Of a stretch of DNA of 64,000 bases, positions 19,341 through 28,161 are shown piece after piece. Numbering within the stretch: the stretch's first letter is position 1; the number at the start of each line of letters is the position of its first letter. The position numbers and the translations under genes were made by a program. Source of the stretch: Streptomyces noursei (GTDB lineage Bacteria > Actinomycetota > Actinomycetes > Streptomycetales > Streptomycetaceae); assembly GCF_016917755.1 (NCBI RefSeq), contig NZ_CP070326.1, positions 9,548,001-9,612,000 of the forward strand, written 5' to 3'. Below the pieces are notes generated by a model that saw only the letters and a list, made by a program, of their open reading frames with translations, searched no databases and was not told the origin of the DNA.

Positions 19341-22300
19341 GCAACCGGATCGTCAAGGCGTTGGAACACGGCGCAGAAAAGCTGGGCAAGACCCTGGCCA
19401 AGGACGCGAGCAAGGCCATCCAGGATCTTTACCACGATGCCGGGGGCCGGCTGAAGAAGGTCGCCACCAACCACGCCGAGAACGACGCCAAACACGCTGC
19501 GGAACTCGACAAGCTCCTCAAGGGCAACAAGCACGACTTGCCGCGCGCCCCGCGCACCACGGGCACCGGCGGCCGCCCCGGCAGCAATACGTCCGCTGGA
19601 GGCAAAGGCCGTGAACAGGTGGCGAACCCGCGTGAAGCCGGTCGCCCGAAGGACTCCGTCTGCCAGGGCGGTGAACCGGTCGACATGGCGACGGGGCGGA
19701 TGTTCATCGAGCAGATGGATGTCTCACTTTCTGGCTCTCTGCCGCTGCTGTTCAAGCGTTCCTTCGAGTCGGGCTACCAGGCCGGGCGTTGGATGGGACC
19801 GCGCTGGGTCTGCACCTTCGACGAGCGGCTGGAGATCGACGATGAGGGTGTGGTCTACCTCAGCGCCGACCGCACAGCGCAGGCGTATCCGCACCCGACC
19901 GCCGGTGAGCCCGCCCAGGCATCGGCCGGTGCCCGCCTCGACCTCGACGTCGACGAGCTGACTGGTGACTACGCCCTGACGGACGTCACCACGGGGCTGG
20001 TCCGGGAGTTCACCCGTCAGCCCGACGGCGAGACGGCCCTGCTGACCGGGATACGTGACCGGGCAGACCGCCGGGTCGACTTCGCCTACGACGCCCACGG
20101 CGCCCCGCTGTGCATGACTCACTCCGGCGGCTACCGGCTCCTGGTCACCACAGAAGCGGGCCGGATCACCGCCCTGCACCTGGCCGGCGCGGGCGAAGAC
20201 GGTCAGGAAGTCCTCCTGACGCGCTACGGCTACACCGACGGCCACTTGACGGAGGTCTACAACTCCTCCGGCCGTCCCCTGCTCTTCGCCAACGACGCGC
20301 AGGGCCGGATCCTTTCCTGGACCGACCGGAACGGCACCCGATACCTCTACACCTACGACGAGTTCGACCGGGTCGTGGAAGAAGGCGGAGCGGACGGCTC
20401 GCTCAGGTTTCACTTCGAGTACGGCGATCCCGACCCGGTCACCGGTCTCAAAGTTCATTCCGAGACCAACGCGCTTGGCCACACCACCCGTTATCAGATC
20501 AATGAGCACGCCCAGGTCGTCGCCGAGACGGACCCGCTCGGAAACACCACGTTCTTCGAACGGGACGAGTACGACAACCTGCTGTCCCAGACCGACCCGC
20601 TCGGGCGCACGACCCGTTTCGAGTACGACGACACGGGCGGTCTCGTCAATGTCACGCGTCCGGACGGTGAGCAGTCCACCGCGTCCTACTTCGGCGATTC
20701 AAGTCTGCCTTCGCTGATTACCAGGCCGGGTGGTCTGACCTGGCAGCAGACCTTTGACGAGGCCGGCCGGCGCACCTCTCTCACGGACCCCATCGGCGTC
20801 ACCACACGCTACGGCTACGACGAGTCCGGGCACCTGGCTTCCGTCACCGACGCTCTCGGCAACTCCACCCGCGTCCGCTGCAACCCGGCCGGTCTGCCCA
20901 TCGAGGTGACCGACCGGGCCGGAGCCACCAGCCGGTACGAGCGCGACGCCTTCGGCCGGGTCACCGCCATCACCGACCAGCTGGGCGGCGTCACCCGGCT
21001 GGCCTGGAGCGTCGAAGGGAGTCTCACGTCCTACACGGCTCCTGACGGGAGCACCGAGTCCTGGGCTTACGACGACGAGGGCAACCTCCTCGCGCACACC
21101 GATCGGCTCGGCCTGGTCACCACCTTCGAGTACACGCCCTTCGAGACCCTCGCTGCCCGCACCAACCCCGACGGCACCCGTCTCACCTTCAGCTACGACG
21201 CCGACATGCGGCTCGTGGGCGTCACCAACGCTCTCGGGCAGACCTGGGAGTACGTCTACGACGCCGCCGGCCAGTTGATATCGGAGACCGACTTTCACGG
21301 CCGCAGCGTCAGCTATCAGCTGGATGCCGCGGGTCAGCTCATCTCGCGAACCAGCCCCTTGGGCCAGCAGATCCGGTTCCGCTACGACGTACTCGGTCAG
21401 CTGGTGGAGAAGAACGCCGACGGGGCCGTCACCAGCTACACCTACGACCTCGCCGGACACCTGCGCCGAGCAACCAGCCCCGACGTCACTCTGCTCCGCA
21501 CCGTTGACGGTCTCGGCAACCTGGTCACCGAGACCGTCAACGGCCGGACCCTCACCCACACCCGGGACAACCTCGGCCGACGCACTGGGCGGACCACTCC
21601 CGGCGGCCATTCCAGCACCTGGACCTACGACCAGGCCGATCGCCGCACCTCCTTGTCCACCGCCGCCGGCCGCCTCACGTTCGCCTACGACGCAGCCGGC
21701 CACGAGGTTGAGCGCAGCCTCGGCGACCACCTCACGTTGGCCAGTTCCTGGGACACCGAGCACCGCCTCACCGGCCAGATCTTCAGGTCTGGGCAGTCGG
21801 TGCTGCAACGCCGCGACTACACCTACCGCGCCGACGGCATCCTCACCGGCATCGACGACCAGCTCAACGGTCCTCGCGCCTTCGACGTCGACACCGTCGG
21901 TCGCGTCACCGCCGTACGGGCTGCCTCATGGACCGAGCGGTACGCCTACGACCCCGCCGGCAACCTCACCGAGGCGAACTGGCCCGCGACCGGTCTCCAC
22001 GCGGCGGCACTCGGTACCCGGGCGTACGAGGGCACGCAGCTCACCACCGCGGGCCGGGTACGTTACGAATACGACGCTGCCGGCCGCACCACTCTCCGCC
22101 AGATCACCCGCCTGTCGAAGAAGCCCGCCACCTGGCACTACACCTGGGACGCCGAAGACCGCCTCACCCACGTCACCGCTCCTGACGGCGCCCGCTGGCG
22201 GTACGTCTACGACCCGTTCGGCCGGCGCATATCCAAGGAGCGCCTGGCCGCGGACGGGAGCACCGCAGAAGAGCGAACCTACTTCACGTGGGACGGCTCG

Positions 22301-23176
22301 AACCTCGCCGAGCAGACGACGTACGCGCCCTCCCTACCCGGCCCCTACAGCATGAGCTGGGACTATCGCGGTCTGCACCCCCTTGCCCAGACCGAGACCA
22401 TCACGAAGACGGCAACAACCGACATCTCGCAGGACCAGATCGACCGCCGGTTCTTCGCGATAGTCACCGACCTCGTCGGCACCCCGACCGAACTCGTCGA
22501 CACGGCAACCGACACCATCGCTTGGCGAACCGTCCCTACCCTCTGGGGCAACACGAGCTGGGCGGCCGGCAGTACGACCAACACACCGCTGCGCTTCCCC
22601 GGTCAGTACTTCGACCCCGAGACCGGCCTCCATTACAACCTCAACCGCTACTACGACCCCGAGACCGCCCGCTACGTCACTCCCGACCCGCTCGGCCTCA
22701 GTCCCGCTCCCAATCCTGATGCCTACGTCCACAACCCTCACACGTGGTGCGACCCGCTCGGTCTCATGCCGAAGAACCAGGGCAACCCGCTCAAGAAGGA
22801 GTTGATGGGTCTGGGAAAGGAACGAGTCCAGCACGTCGCCGACAGTCTGGGCGAGGACGAACGGCCTCCCGGGGCTTACGCCGTGGGCAAGGATCGGACC
22901 ACCGGAAAAATCTATTACGGTGACAGCGGCCCGGAAACGGGGCACGAAAAGGCTGTGATCGATGCAATGCCCAAGGAATCTCAACGCAAGGAGACAGACA
23001 ATCGCCCGCCCGGCGTGTGTGCTGAGCCTCGGATGTTCACCAATGCGATCAAGGACGGCGCAGACCCCAAGAACATTGATCTCGTGACCGTCAACCCCAA
23101 GGGGGGAAAATTCAAGATGTGCGAAAATTGCAGGACATGGGTTCCCGGCTTCGGAGGAGAGGTCCTGACAGGATGA
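19337..23176 (+). CDS. RHS polymorphic toxin with C-terminal deaminase-like domain
   Basis: A 1279-residue protein without a signal peptide. The lysine-rich helical N-terminus (1-60) and a short linker lead to a DUF6531-type block (CQGGEPVDMATGRMFIEQMD, about 107-126). Some 25 RHS/YD repeats form the shell (about 230-1050), then the RHS core (LRFPGQYFDPETGLHYNLNR; YYDPETARYVTPDPLGL) and WCDPLGL, where cleavage is expected. The last 100 residues are the toxin: Cys1228-Ala-Glu1230 (GVCAEPRMF), and Cys1262-x-x-Cys1265 (KMCENCRTW), the zinc-binding pattern of cytidine-deaminase-fold toxins in which Cys replaces the usual His of H-A-E. Target nucleic acid or nucleotide is unknown. It overlaps the WXG-like gene before it and the SUKH-3 immunity gene after it by four bases each. 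Confidence 0.88.
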   Translation: MSNRIVKALEHGAEKLGKTLAKDASKAIQDLYHDAGGRLKKVATNHAENDAKHAAELDKLLKGNKHDLPRAPRTTGTGGRPGSNTSAGGKGREQVANPREAGRPKDSVCQGGEPVDMATGRMFIEQMDVSLSGSLPLLFKRSFESGYQAGRWMGPRWVCTFDERLEIDDEGVVYLSADRTAQAYPHPTAGEPAQASAGARLDLDVDELTGDYALTDVTTGLVREFTRQPDGETALLTGIRDRADRRVDFAYDAHGAPLCMTHSGGYRLLVTTEAGRITALHLAGAGEDGQEVLLTRYGYTDGHLTEVYNSSGRPLLFANDAQGRILSWTDRNGTRYLYTYDEFDRVVEEGGADGSLRFHFEYGDPDPVTGLKVHSETNALGHTTRYQINEHAQVVAETDPLGNTTFFERDEYDNLLSQTDPLGRTTRFEYDDTGGLVNVTRPDGEQSTASYFGDSSLPSLITRPGGLTWQQTFDEAGRRTSLTDPIGVTTRYGYDESGHLASVTDALGNSTRVRCNPAGLPIEVTDRAGATSRYERDAFGRVTAITDQLGGVTRLAWSVEGSLTSYTAPDGSTESWAYDDEGNLLAHTDRLGLVTTFEYTPFETLAARTNPDGTRLTFSYDADMRLVGVTNALGQTWEYVYDAAGQLISETDFHGRSVSYQLDAAGQLISRTSPLGQQIRFRYDVLGQLVEKNADGAVTSYTYDLAGHLRRATSPDVTLLRTVDGLGNLVTETVNGRTLTHTRDNLGRRTGRTTPGGHSSTWTYDQADRRTSLSTAAGRLTFAYDAAGHEVERSLGDHLTLASSWDTEHRLTGQIFRSGQSVLQRRDYTYRADGILTGIDDQLNGPRAFDVDTVGRVTAVRAASWTERYAYDPAGNLTEANWPATGLHAAALGTRAYEGTQLTTAGRVRYEYDAAGRTTLRQITRLSKKPATWHYTWDAEDRLTHVTAPDGARWRYVYDPFGRRISKERLAADGSTAEERTYFTWDGSNLAEQTTYAPSLPGPYSMSWDYRGLHPLAQTETITKTATTDISQDQIDRRFFAIVTDLVGTPTELVDTATDTIAWRTVPTLWGNTSWAAGSTTNTPLRFPGQYFDPETGLHYNLNRYYDPETARYVTPDPLGLSPAPNPDAYVHNPHTWCDPLGLMPKNQGNPLKKELMGLGKERVQHVADSLGEDERPPGAYAVGKDRTTGKIYYGDSGPETGHEKAVIDAMPKESQRKETDNRPPGVCAEPRMFTNAIKDGADPKNIDLVTVNPKGGKFKMCENCRTWVPGFGGEVLTG

Positions 23177-23634
23177 ACGGCACCCCAGAGAGGCGGGCGC
23201 TACAGGAACTGCGGGACGCCCTTTCGGGACCTGCTACTTTCGAGGTCCACCCGCTGGACATCGAGGAAGCCTGCCAGCGGTACACAGAAGACGGGTACGA
23301 GGTAACTGACCAGCTCCGAGAATTCCTGGAGAGCTATGGCGAGCTCACCATGGTCCTGAGGTTCCAGAACTCGGAGATGGAGCTCACGACATCCGTTGAA
23401 CGGACCCTGGAGAGCACACACGCTACGCCCCGGAACGTTCGCATCTTCGCCAAAGAGCTTGGTCAGCCGGTCTCGCTGGTCGGCACCGCATTCGTGACCG
23501 AGGAGGCTGTGCTGCTGGCAGAGAACGGCGATGTCCTGTTCGTCGGAGACGCCGGATACCAGCGGATCGCGAATGGCTTCGAGAATGCAGTACGAGCGCT
23601 CGTTACGGGCAACTGGGACAGGACATTCTTCTGA
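23173..23634 (+). CDS. SUKH-3 family immunity protein for the deaminase-like RHS toxin
   Basis: A 153-residue protein. The ATG at 23173 overlaps the RHS stop codon (ATGA). The frame is open further upstream, but that part would lie inside the toxin gene. The pattern of TFEVHPLDIEEA, GYEVTDQLREFLESYGEL, PVSLVGTAF, LLAENGDVLFVGD and FENAVRALVTG is that of SUKH-3, a family repeatedly found next to deaminase toxins. The expected role is cytoplasmic neutralisation of the preceding toxin domain. Coupling to the toxin gene ensures the antidote is made together with it. Confidence 0.82.
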   Translation: MNGTPERRALQELRDALSGPATFEVHPLDIEEACQRYTEDGYEVTDQLREFLESYGELTMVLRFQNSEMELTTSVERTLESTHATPRNVRIFAKELGQPVSLVGTAFVTEEAVLLAENGDVLFVGDAGYQRIANGFENAVRALVTGNWDRTFF

Positions 23635-23643
23635 ACCGGTGCC

Positions 23644-23677
23644 GTCCCTGGTGGCCCTTGCCCTGGCCACCAGGGAC
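23644..23677 (+). terminator. Hairpin terminator after the toxin/immunity operon
   Basis: GTCCCTGGTGGCC (23644-23656) and GGCCACCAGGGAC (23665-23677) form a perfect 13-bp stem with an 8-base loop, starting ten bases after the SUKH-3 stop codon. No long T-run follows, as is common for Streptomyces terminators. Confidence 0.7.
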
Positions 23678-23790
23678 CGTCACTCGTTTCACCGAAACGA
23701 CGGCAGGAAGCTGCGGCTCAGGAGATTCGTCTCTCTGTCGCGATGCCGGCCGAGTCTCGCTTGAGGGGGCCCGAAAAGACATCGCCGACG

Positions 23791-23945
23791 TCAAACGGCG
23801 TACCGGTACTCGTTGATGGCGCCGCCGAGGATGCGGGTGCACAGGAGTCGACAGCAGCCGAGGTCGTGGACGGTGGCGGGCTGCCCGGAGGCGTGACGGG
23901 GCGTTGATCTCGGGCCGGGTGAGGTCGATGCCCGTTGTAGTGCCG
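23791..23945 (-). pseudogene. Remnant of an insertion-sequence integrase C-terminus
   Basis: On the minus strand two frames together spell the usual end of a Streptomyces rve-type integrase: LRHYNGHRPHPARDQ in one frame, then after a frame change RILGGAINEYRYAV before a TGA at 23791-23793. Only the last 50 or so residues survive and a frameshift separates the pieces, so this is a dead fragment. It marks old transposition just behind the RHS operon. Confidence 0.6.
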
Positions 23946-24169
23946 CAGTCACGCGCGGTACGGACCGTACATGCCGATCGGCAGGTACGGCTCGCTGAAC
24001 ACCCGGCCCTCGTCAGCCAGTTGCACTCACATCACGCAAGATGATCTACCGGTCCAGGCCCGCCGTGCTGGCGCAGCGGCCTGGGCTCGCGTCCCTCCGC
24101 GCATCGGCGTCTTCCGTAGCGGGGGCCTGGAACGGCCCGGGCACACCTCGGTCAGGCAGGCCGGCAACT

Positions 24170-24184
24170 CCCCCCCCCCCCCCC
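24170..24184. repeat. Poly-C run of 15 bases
   Basis: Fifteen consecutive cytosines inside the decayed intergenic region. The run is prone to slippage and to sequencing error, so the exact count should be treated with caution. Confidence 0.85.
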
Positions 24185-24241
24185 GCTGGACACGGTTGAC
24201 CCTCGGGGAGGCGGCAAGCAGCAGACGGTTCGCGCCCTGGC

Positions 24242-24289
24242 CATCCCGGCATCCCGGCATCCCGGCATCCCGGCATCCCGGCATCCCGC
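24242..24289. repeat. 8-bp tandem repeat CATCCCGG, six copies
   Basis: The unit CATCCCGG is repeated head to tail five times exactly, and a sixth copy ends in C instead of G. It lies between the poly-C run and an IS630 transposase remnant. Direct repeats without unique spacers exclude a CRISPR array. Confidence 0.9.
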
Positions 24290-24298
24290 GAGCGTCCA

Positions 24299-24492
24299 AT
24301 GACGACCGTGGCCGCCGCCTGCCTCTTGGTCAACGAGATCCCCGACCAGATCAACTCCTGGAACGCGGACGAAACCCTTCACTTGGACCGCTACCGCCAC
24401 CACCAACCAGATCCTCGCGAGAGCCCGCCTGACACAACGCAACATCAGGAAGCTCGTCGCGAACAATACAAAGCGACGCGAGCGGGATCACG
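24299..24492 (+). pseudogene. Frameshifted IS630-family transposase C-terminus
   Basis: One frame gives LVNEIPDQINSWNADE and, after a shift near 24375, the next gives TKPFTWTATATTNQILARA. Joined, they match the common C-terminal end of IS630-family transposases (xxSWNxxxKPFxWTxTxxxILA). The catalytic DDE part is absent upstream, so only a relic remains. The family call is from the motif alone. Confidence 0.6.
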
Positions 24493-24934
24493 AGCCACTA
24501 GGGGCGCCCTCGCCACACCCGAATCTCACATTCGACCAAATATCGAATGCGTGCATTTCGTTGATATGTTTTATCGAAGTGACGCGCGAAGGGCATTCAC
24601 CCCGCCATGGCGGCGTTGCGGCAGAGCAGTTAGATTAACGCGTTCCGGCATCTTCCCCTGCGACGCGCATCGCTGTACGATTCGCGTAAGGGGGGAGTGA
24701 CCTTGGGCGGGCAATCACTCTGCCCTGCGTGCAGCGCGCGTAGGCGCACTATTTCGTTAAGCTCATTTACCCGGAACTCACTCACCCCTGCTGCGAAACC
24801 GTGGCTTCTTTCCGGATTCACGGAGTGATGAAGTGCCTTAATTCGGGCTCATGCAACCCTGTCTTGAGTATTTTTTTCGCGTAGGGATTGTCCCTGTCCC
24901 GGTGTAGATCTATTTCCTCTCGGAAGGAGGAGGC
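24493..24934. other. AT-richer intergenic stretch before a secreted-protein gene
   Basis: About 440 bases of unusually low GC for this genome, especially 24535-24600 and 24740-24900. No gene is recognised. A TACGAT hexamer at 24675 could be a -10 box. The composition fits acquired or decaying DNA and may also hold the promoter of the gene at 24935. Confidence 0.35.
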
Positions 24935-25552
24935 ATGTGCACTGAAAAGAGTGTCCAGGGAAGCCTGGAGGAAGACGTCGGGAAGATTGCGGGCACGTCG
25001 TCGACGTGGCGCCGCCGTCTCATCCGTCTCGGTGTCTACGGACTGTTCGCGGCTCTGGCCGGAACCGCGGTGATGGCCACGGCCGCGCCCGCCGCGCCGT
25101 CGCGGACGGCCGGCATCACGGCCGTCAACATCATCTGCAAGAGCGGCACAGGAGGCGTGACGAAGACCGACGACCCCTCGGAGCCGGGCGAGTCGGTCAA
25201 GTACCAGGCAAGGGGGTCGTGCGACGTCACAGGCACGGAGAACGGCATCGCCATCGGCACGGCAACGTTCTCCATCCCGCGGAACAACTGCGCGGGCGCA
25301 ACGACGAACGTCACGGCAAAGGTCACCTGGCCCGATGGGCAAACCAGTACCGGCGCGGGAACTGTGGTGTGGACCGCCACTGCCGGCCACGGACTCTCGG
25401 GCAGCATCGCCAGCGGCTCGATCACGGGCGGCGCCTTCACGGGCGCGATGGTGAAGGGTGACGGCATCGCTCCTGAGCAGGTTCGGCTCGACTGCATTTC
25501 CAGCGGGACCTTCGCCGGGGCCACCGGCTCCGGTAGCGGGGCAGTGACCTGA
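24935..25552 (+). CDS. Small secreted protein of unknown function
   Basis: A 205-residue protein. The ATG at 24935 is fixed by a strong ribosome site (GGAAGGAGGAGG) directly upstream. An N-terminal segment with several arginines (about residues 26-31) precedes a hydrophobic stretch (LGVYGLFAALAGTAVMATAA) and a likely signal peptidase site near APAAPS. The mature part of about 150 residues has three cysteine pairs' worth of spaced Cys (IICKSG, SCDVTG, NNCAGA, LDCISS), many Thr/Gly/Ser and a beta-rich look, so it is probably a disulphide-stabilised extracellular protein. I do not recognise a domain. A terminator-like hairpin follows. It appears to be a single-gene unit. Confidence 0.75.
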   Translation: MCTEKSVQGSLEEDVGKIAGTSSTWRRRLIRLGVYGLFAALAGTAVMATAAPAAPSRTAGITAVNIICKSGTGGVTKTDDPSEPGESVKYQARGSCDVTGTENGIAIGTATFSIPRNNCAGATTNVTAKVTWPDGQTSTGAGTVVWTATAGHGLSGSIASGSITGGAFTGAMVKGDGIAPEQVRLDCISSGTFAGATGSGSGAVT

Positions 25553-25570
25553 ACCTGAGGGGTTCAACGG

Positions 25571-25605
25571 GCTTGCGCCGGGCGTTACATACCCCTGGCG
25601 CAAGC
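25571..25605 (+). terminator. Hairpin after the secreted-protein gene
   Basis: GCTTGCGCC (25571-25579) pairs with GGCGCAAGC (25597-25605), with additional inner G-C pairs, starting 19 bases behind the stop codon. Confidence 0.6.
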
Positions 25606-26028
25606 TCCAGCAAAAGGATCTCGGTAACCGTTGACAACGGCAGCGATCAGCCCCTGCTCCGTGACGGAGATTCTCCGGGCAGGCTCTCTTCCATCCTTTC
25701 CGCATTCACGTTCTCCACCGACCTCTTCCTGCGACCGAAGTCGGTCTCCTGACGGAGCTGATGCGGTGCGCCCTGCACAGCCAGCGGCCGCACGCCAACG
25801 GTGCGCGTGCGCCACCTGGGGCTGGGTACAAGCCAACTCCCGGTCAGCTTCATCAAAGCAGCCGAGCAACTGACCGCTGGCAAGGGCCGGCACATCGTCG
25901 ATTTCGGAGACTGACGGGACTGGGCGACGCGGCGTCCGCATCGTCGCGGTTGCCGTCAACGTGGCGAGCTCGAATTCCAGACGCTCGCCTACCGCCCCTA
26001 CGTGCCCGATCTGGGAGGACGCGTGTTC
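25606..26028. other. Stretch upstream of the MMPL transporter, possible gene tail
   Basis: About 420 bases without a complete gene. One plus-strand frame ending at the TGA at 25910-25912 reads LGTSQLPVSFIKAAEQLTAG then KGRHIVDFGD, which looks like a real protein C-terminus but has no recognisable start or family. It may be a relic. No promoter could be assigned. Confidence 0.3.
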
Positions 26029-28161
26029 GTGACGCTCGGCCGTGCCGCCACCCGCCGCAGGTGGGTCTTTCTCGTGGTGCCCCTGGTGCTGGCCGCGTTG
26101 GCGGCGGTTGCGGCGTCAGACATCCACGACCGGCTCAGCTACGGGGGATTCATCGCGCGCGACGCCGAGTCGAACCGGGCCGCCATAGCGGTCCGGGAAC
26201 GCATTGGGCGAGGTGGCGCGGACGTGATCGCGATCTACCGCAACCCCCGCCATACGGTGGGGGAGACGGTGTTCCGCCGGGCAGTGGAGGGTTCGCTGGC
26301 GTCCGTGCCGAAGGGGACCATCGTCTCCACGATGTCGTATTGGTCGCGCGAACTGCCCCTGCTCGCTTCGAAGGACCGCCATGCGACAGCCGTCCTCATC
26401 ATGCTCGCTGGAGCGGACGACACCAGCCGCACGGCCAGTTATCACCGGCTGCGCCCAGCGTTGCGGGCGGCGGGCTTCCGCATTCAGTACACCGGGCCGA
26501 TCGCGTTGGTCGACGGGGTCGCCGAGAGGGGCCTGGCGGATGTAAACCGGGCCCGGCTCATCGCGCTTCCCCTGGTGTTTGCTCTGCTCCTGCTGATCTT
26601 CCGAAATCTGCTGGCCGCCCTGCTGCCGGTGGTCATCGGTGGGCTAAGCATCAGCATCACGCTGGGCGTACTCGTACTGCTCAACGACGTGGTGGAGATC
26701 TCGGCCATCACCCTGAGCCTGGTGACCGCGCTGGGGCTGGCCCTGGGAGTGGATGCCGCCCTGTTCGTCGTCGGCCGGTTCCGCGAAGAACTCGCCGGCC
26801 GTGACAGCGTGTCGGACGCGGTCTCCACCGCCTGCGCGACCGCCGGCCGCACGGTGTTCTTTTCCGGGGCGACCATGAGCGGCATCGCTCTGGGATTCCT
26901 GCTCTTCCCTGTCGGCATCCTGCGGTCGATCGGTGTCGCCGCGGCCATCGTCATCACCGTCAGCGCCGTTCTCAGCGTCACCGCGCTGCCCGCCGCGCTG
27001 GCCCTCCTGGGCCCGCGCCTTATCGCTCGACGGCTCCGCCCGCCACGGTGGAAGCGTGCGGCCGAGGGAGAGGGGCCCTGGGCCAGACTCGCCGGGGCGG
27101 TGATGGCCCGGCCAGGGCACTACACGATCGGCGTCCTACTGACCCTGCTCGTCCTGACAGCACCCTTCGCACACATCACCCTCGGGTTCCCCGACCAGCG
27201 AACCCTGCCCGCCGACGCGCCGGCCCGCCTGGCCTCCGAAGCCCTGCAACGCGACTTCGCACTCGGCGGACTGGACGCCGTACAGGTGGTGGTCACCGTC
27301 CCGCACCGACTCGACACCCGCACCGGACAGCGGACACTCACAGCCTGGGGCAACGAACTCATCCATCTGCCCGGCGCGGGTGCCGGGCTCATCGCCGCGA
27401 CGTCCCAGCACAGCGCAGTGATCTACCTGACCCACGACGGCAGCGCCGAGGACCCGGCCACCCGCACACTGGTGCAGCGCATCCGCGCGCTGCACCCACC
27501 GGACGGCGGACAAGTGCTGGTCGGCGGACTGTCGGCCATGGCCCAGGACACCCTCCAGATGCTGGGCCGACGACTGCCGTGGGTCCTGCTCTCCATCGCG
27601 GCTTTCACCTATGTGTTGCTGCTGACGACGTTGCGGTCGGTGGTCCTGCCGGCGAAGGCGCTGCTCGTCAACGCGTTGTCCATCGGCGCCTCCTTCGGCG
27701 CACTCGTATGGATCTTCCAGGACGGGCACCTGACATGGCTGGTTGGTGCAGGCCGCACCGGCTATATCGATGTCACCCAGCCCGTGACCATGCTGATCCT
27801 CCTGATCGGCCTCTCGACGGACTACGAGCTCCTCCTCCTGTCGCGCATCCGCGAGCAGTACGACGCCACCGGCGACAATGCCGTTGCGGTCTCGACCGGG
27901 CTACAGCGGTCCGCTCCCATGATCACCGCTTCCGCGGCGGTGGTGCTGGTCGTCAGCGCGATCTTCACCACCAACGGCGTGATTCTGGTCAAGGAGTTGT
28001 CCATGGGCGTGTTCATCGCTGTCGCGCTGGACGCCAGCCTCGTCCGGGCGCTGCTCGTTCCGGCCATCATGCGGATGCTGGGGCGAGCCAACTGGTGGCT
28101 ACCCGGAACACGCAAACCTCGGTCCCAAGCATCCGGTACATCAGGCGGGCTCGTGTCCTGA
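26029..28161 (+). CDS. MMPL-family (RND superfamily) transporter
   Basis: A protein of about 710 residues in the inner-membrane MMPL family, proton-driven exporters of lipids and lipid-like molecules in actinobacteria. The frame opens at a GTG at 26002, but GGAGGA at 26014-26019 favours the GTG at 26029 (or 26023). Layout: TM1 (WVFLVVPLVLAALAAVAASD), an extracytoplasmic domain, TM2-6 with GVDAALFVVGRFRE in the fourth helix, a cytoplasmic loop, TM7 near 370, a second extracytoplasmic domain, then TM8-12 with STDYELLLLSRIRE, the Asp-Tyr proton-relay signature. The two halves have the usual MMPL symmetry. It stands 520 bases upstream of a PUFA-type synthase on the same strand, so export of that product is a reasonable inference. 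Confidence 0.88.
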   Translation: MTLGRAATRRRWVFLVVPLVLAALAAVAASDIHDRLSYGGFIARDAESNRAAIAVRERIGRGGADVIAIYRNPRHTVGETVFRRAVEGSLASVPKGTIVSTMSYWSRELPLLASKDRHATAVLIMLAGADDTSRTASYHRLRPALRAAGFRIQYTGPIALVDGVAERGLADVNRARLIALPLVFALLLLIFRNLLAALLPVVIGGLSISITLGVLVLLNDVVEISAITLSLVTALGLALGVDAALFVVGRFREELAGRDSVSDAVSTACATAGRTVFFSGATMSGIALGFLLFPVGILRSIGVAAAIVITVSAVLSVTALPAALALLGPRLIARRLRPPRWKRAAEGEGPWARLAGAVMARPGHYTIGVLLTLLVLTAPFAHITLGFPDQRTLPADAPARLASEALQRDFALGGLDAVQVVVTVPHRLDTRTGQRTLTAWGNELIHLPGAGAGLIAATSQHSAVIYLTHDGSAEDPATRTLVQRIRALHPPDGGQVLVGGLSAMAQDTLQMLGRRLPWVLLSIAAFTYVLLLTTLRSVVLPAKALLVNALSIGASFGALVWIFQDGHLTWLVGAGRTGYIDVTQPVTMLILLIGLSTDYELLLLSRIREQYDATGDNAVAVSTGLQRSAPMITASAAVVLVVSAIFTTNGVILVKELSMGVFIAVALDASLVRALLVPAIMRMLGRANWWLPGTRKPRSQASGTSGGLVS

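Noticed and set aside
20699..21808. Minus-strand open frame opposite the second RHS gene
   Set aside because: It mirrors the YD repeats. No start signal and no family pattern.
24242..24289. CRISPR array
   Set aside because: The 8-bp units are directly adjacent without spacers and there are no cas genes. It is a simple tandem repeat.
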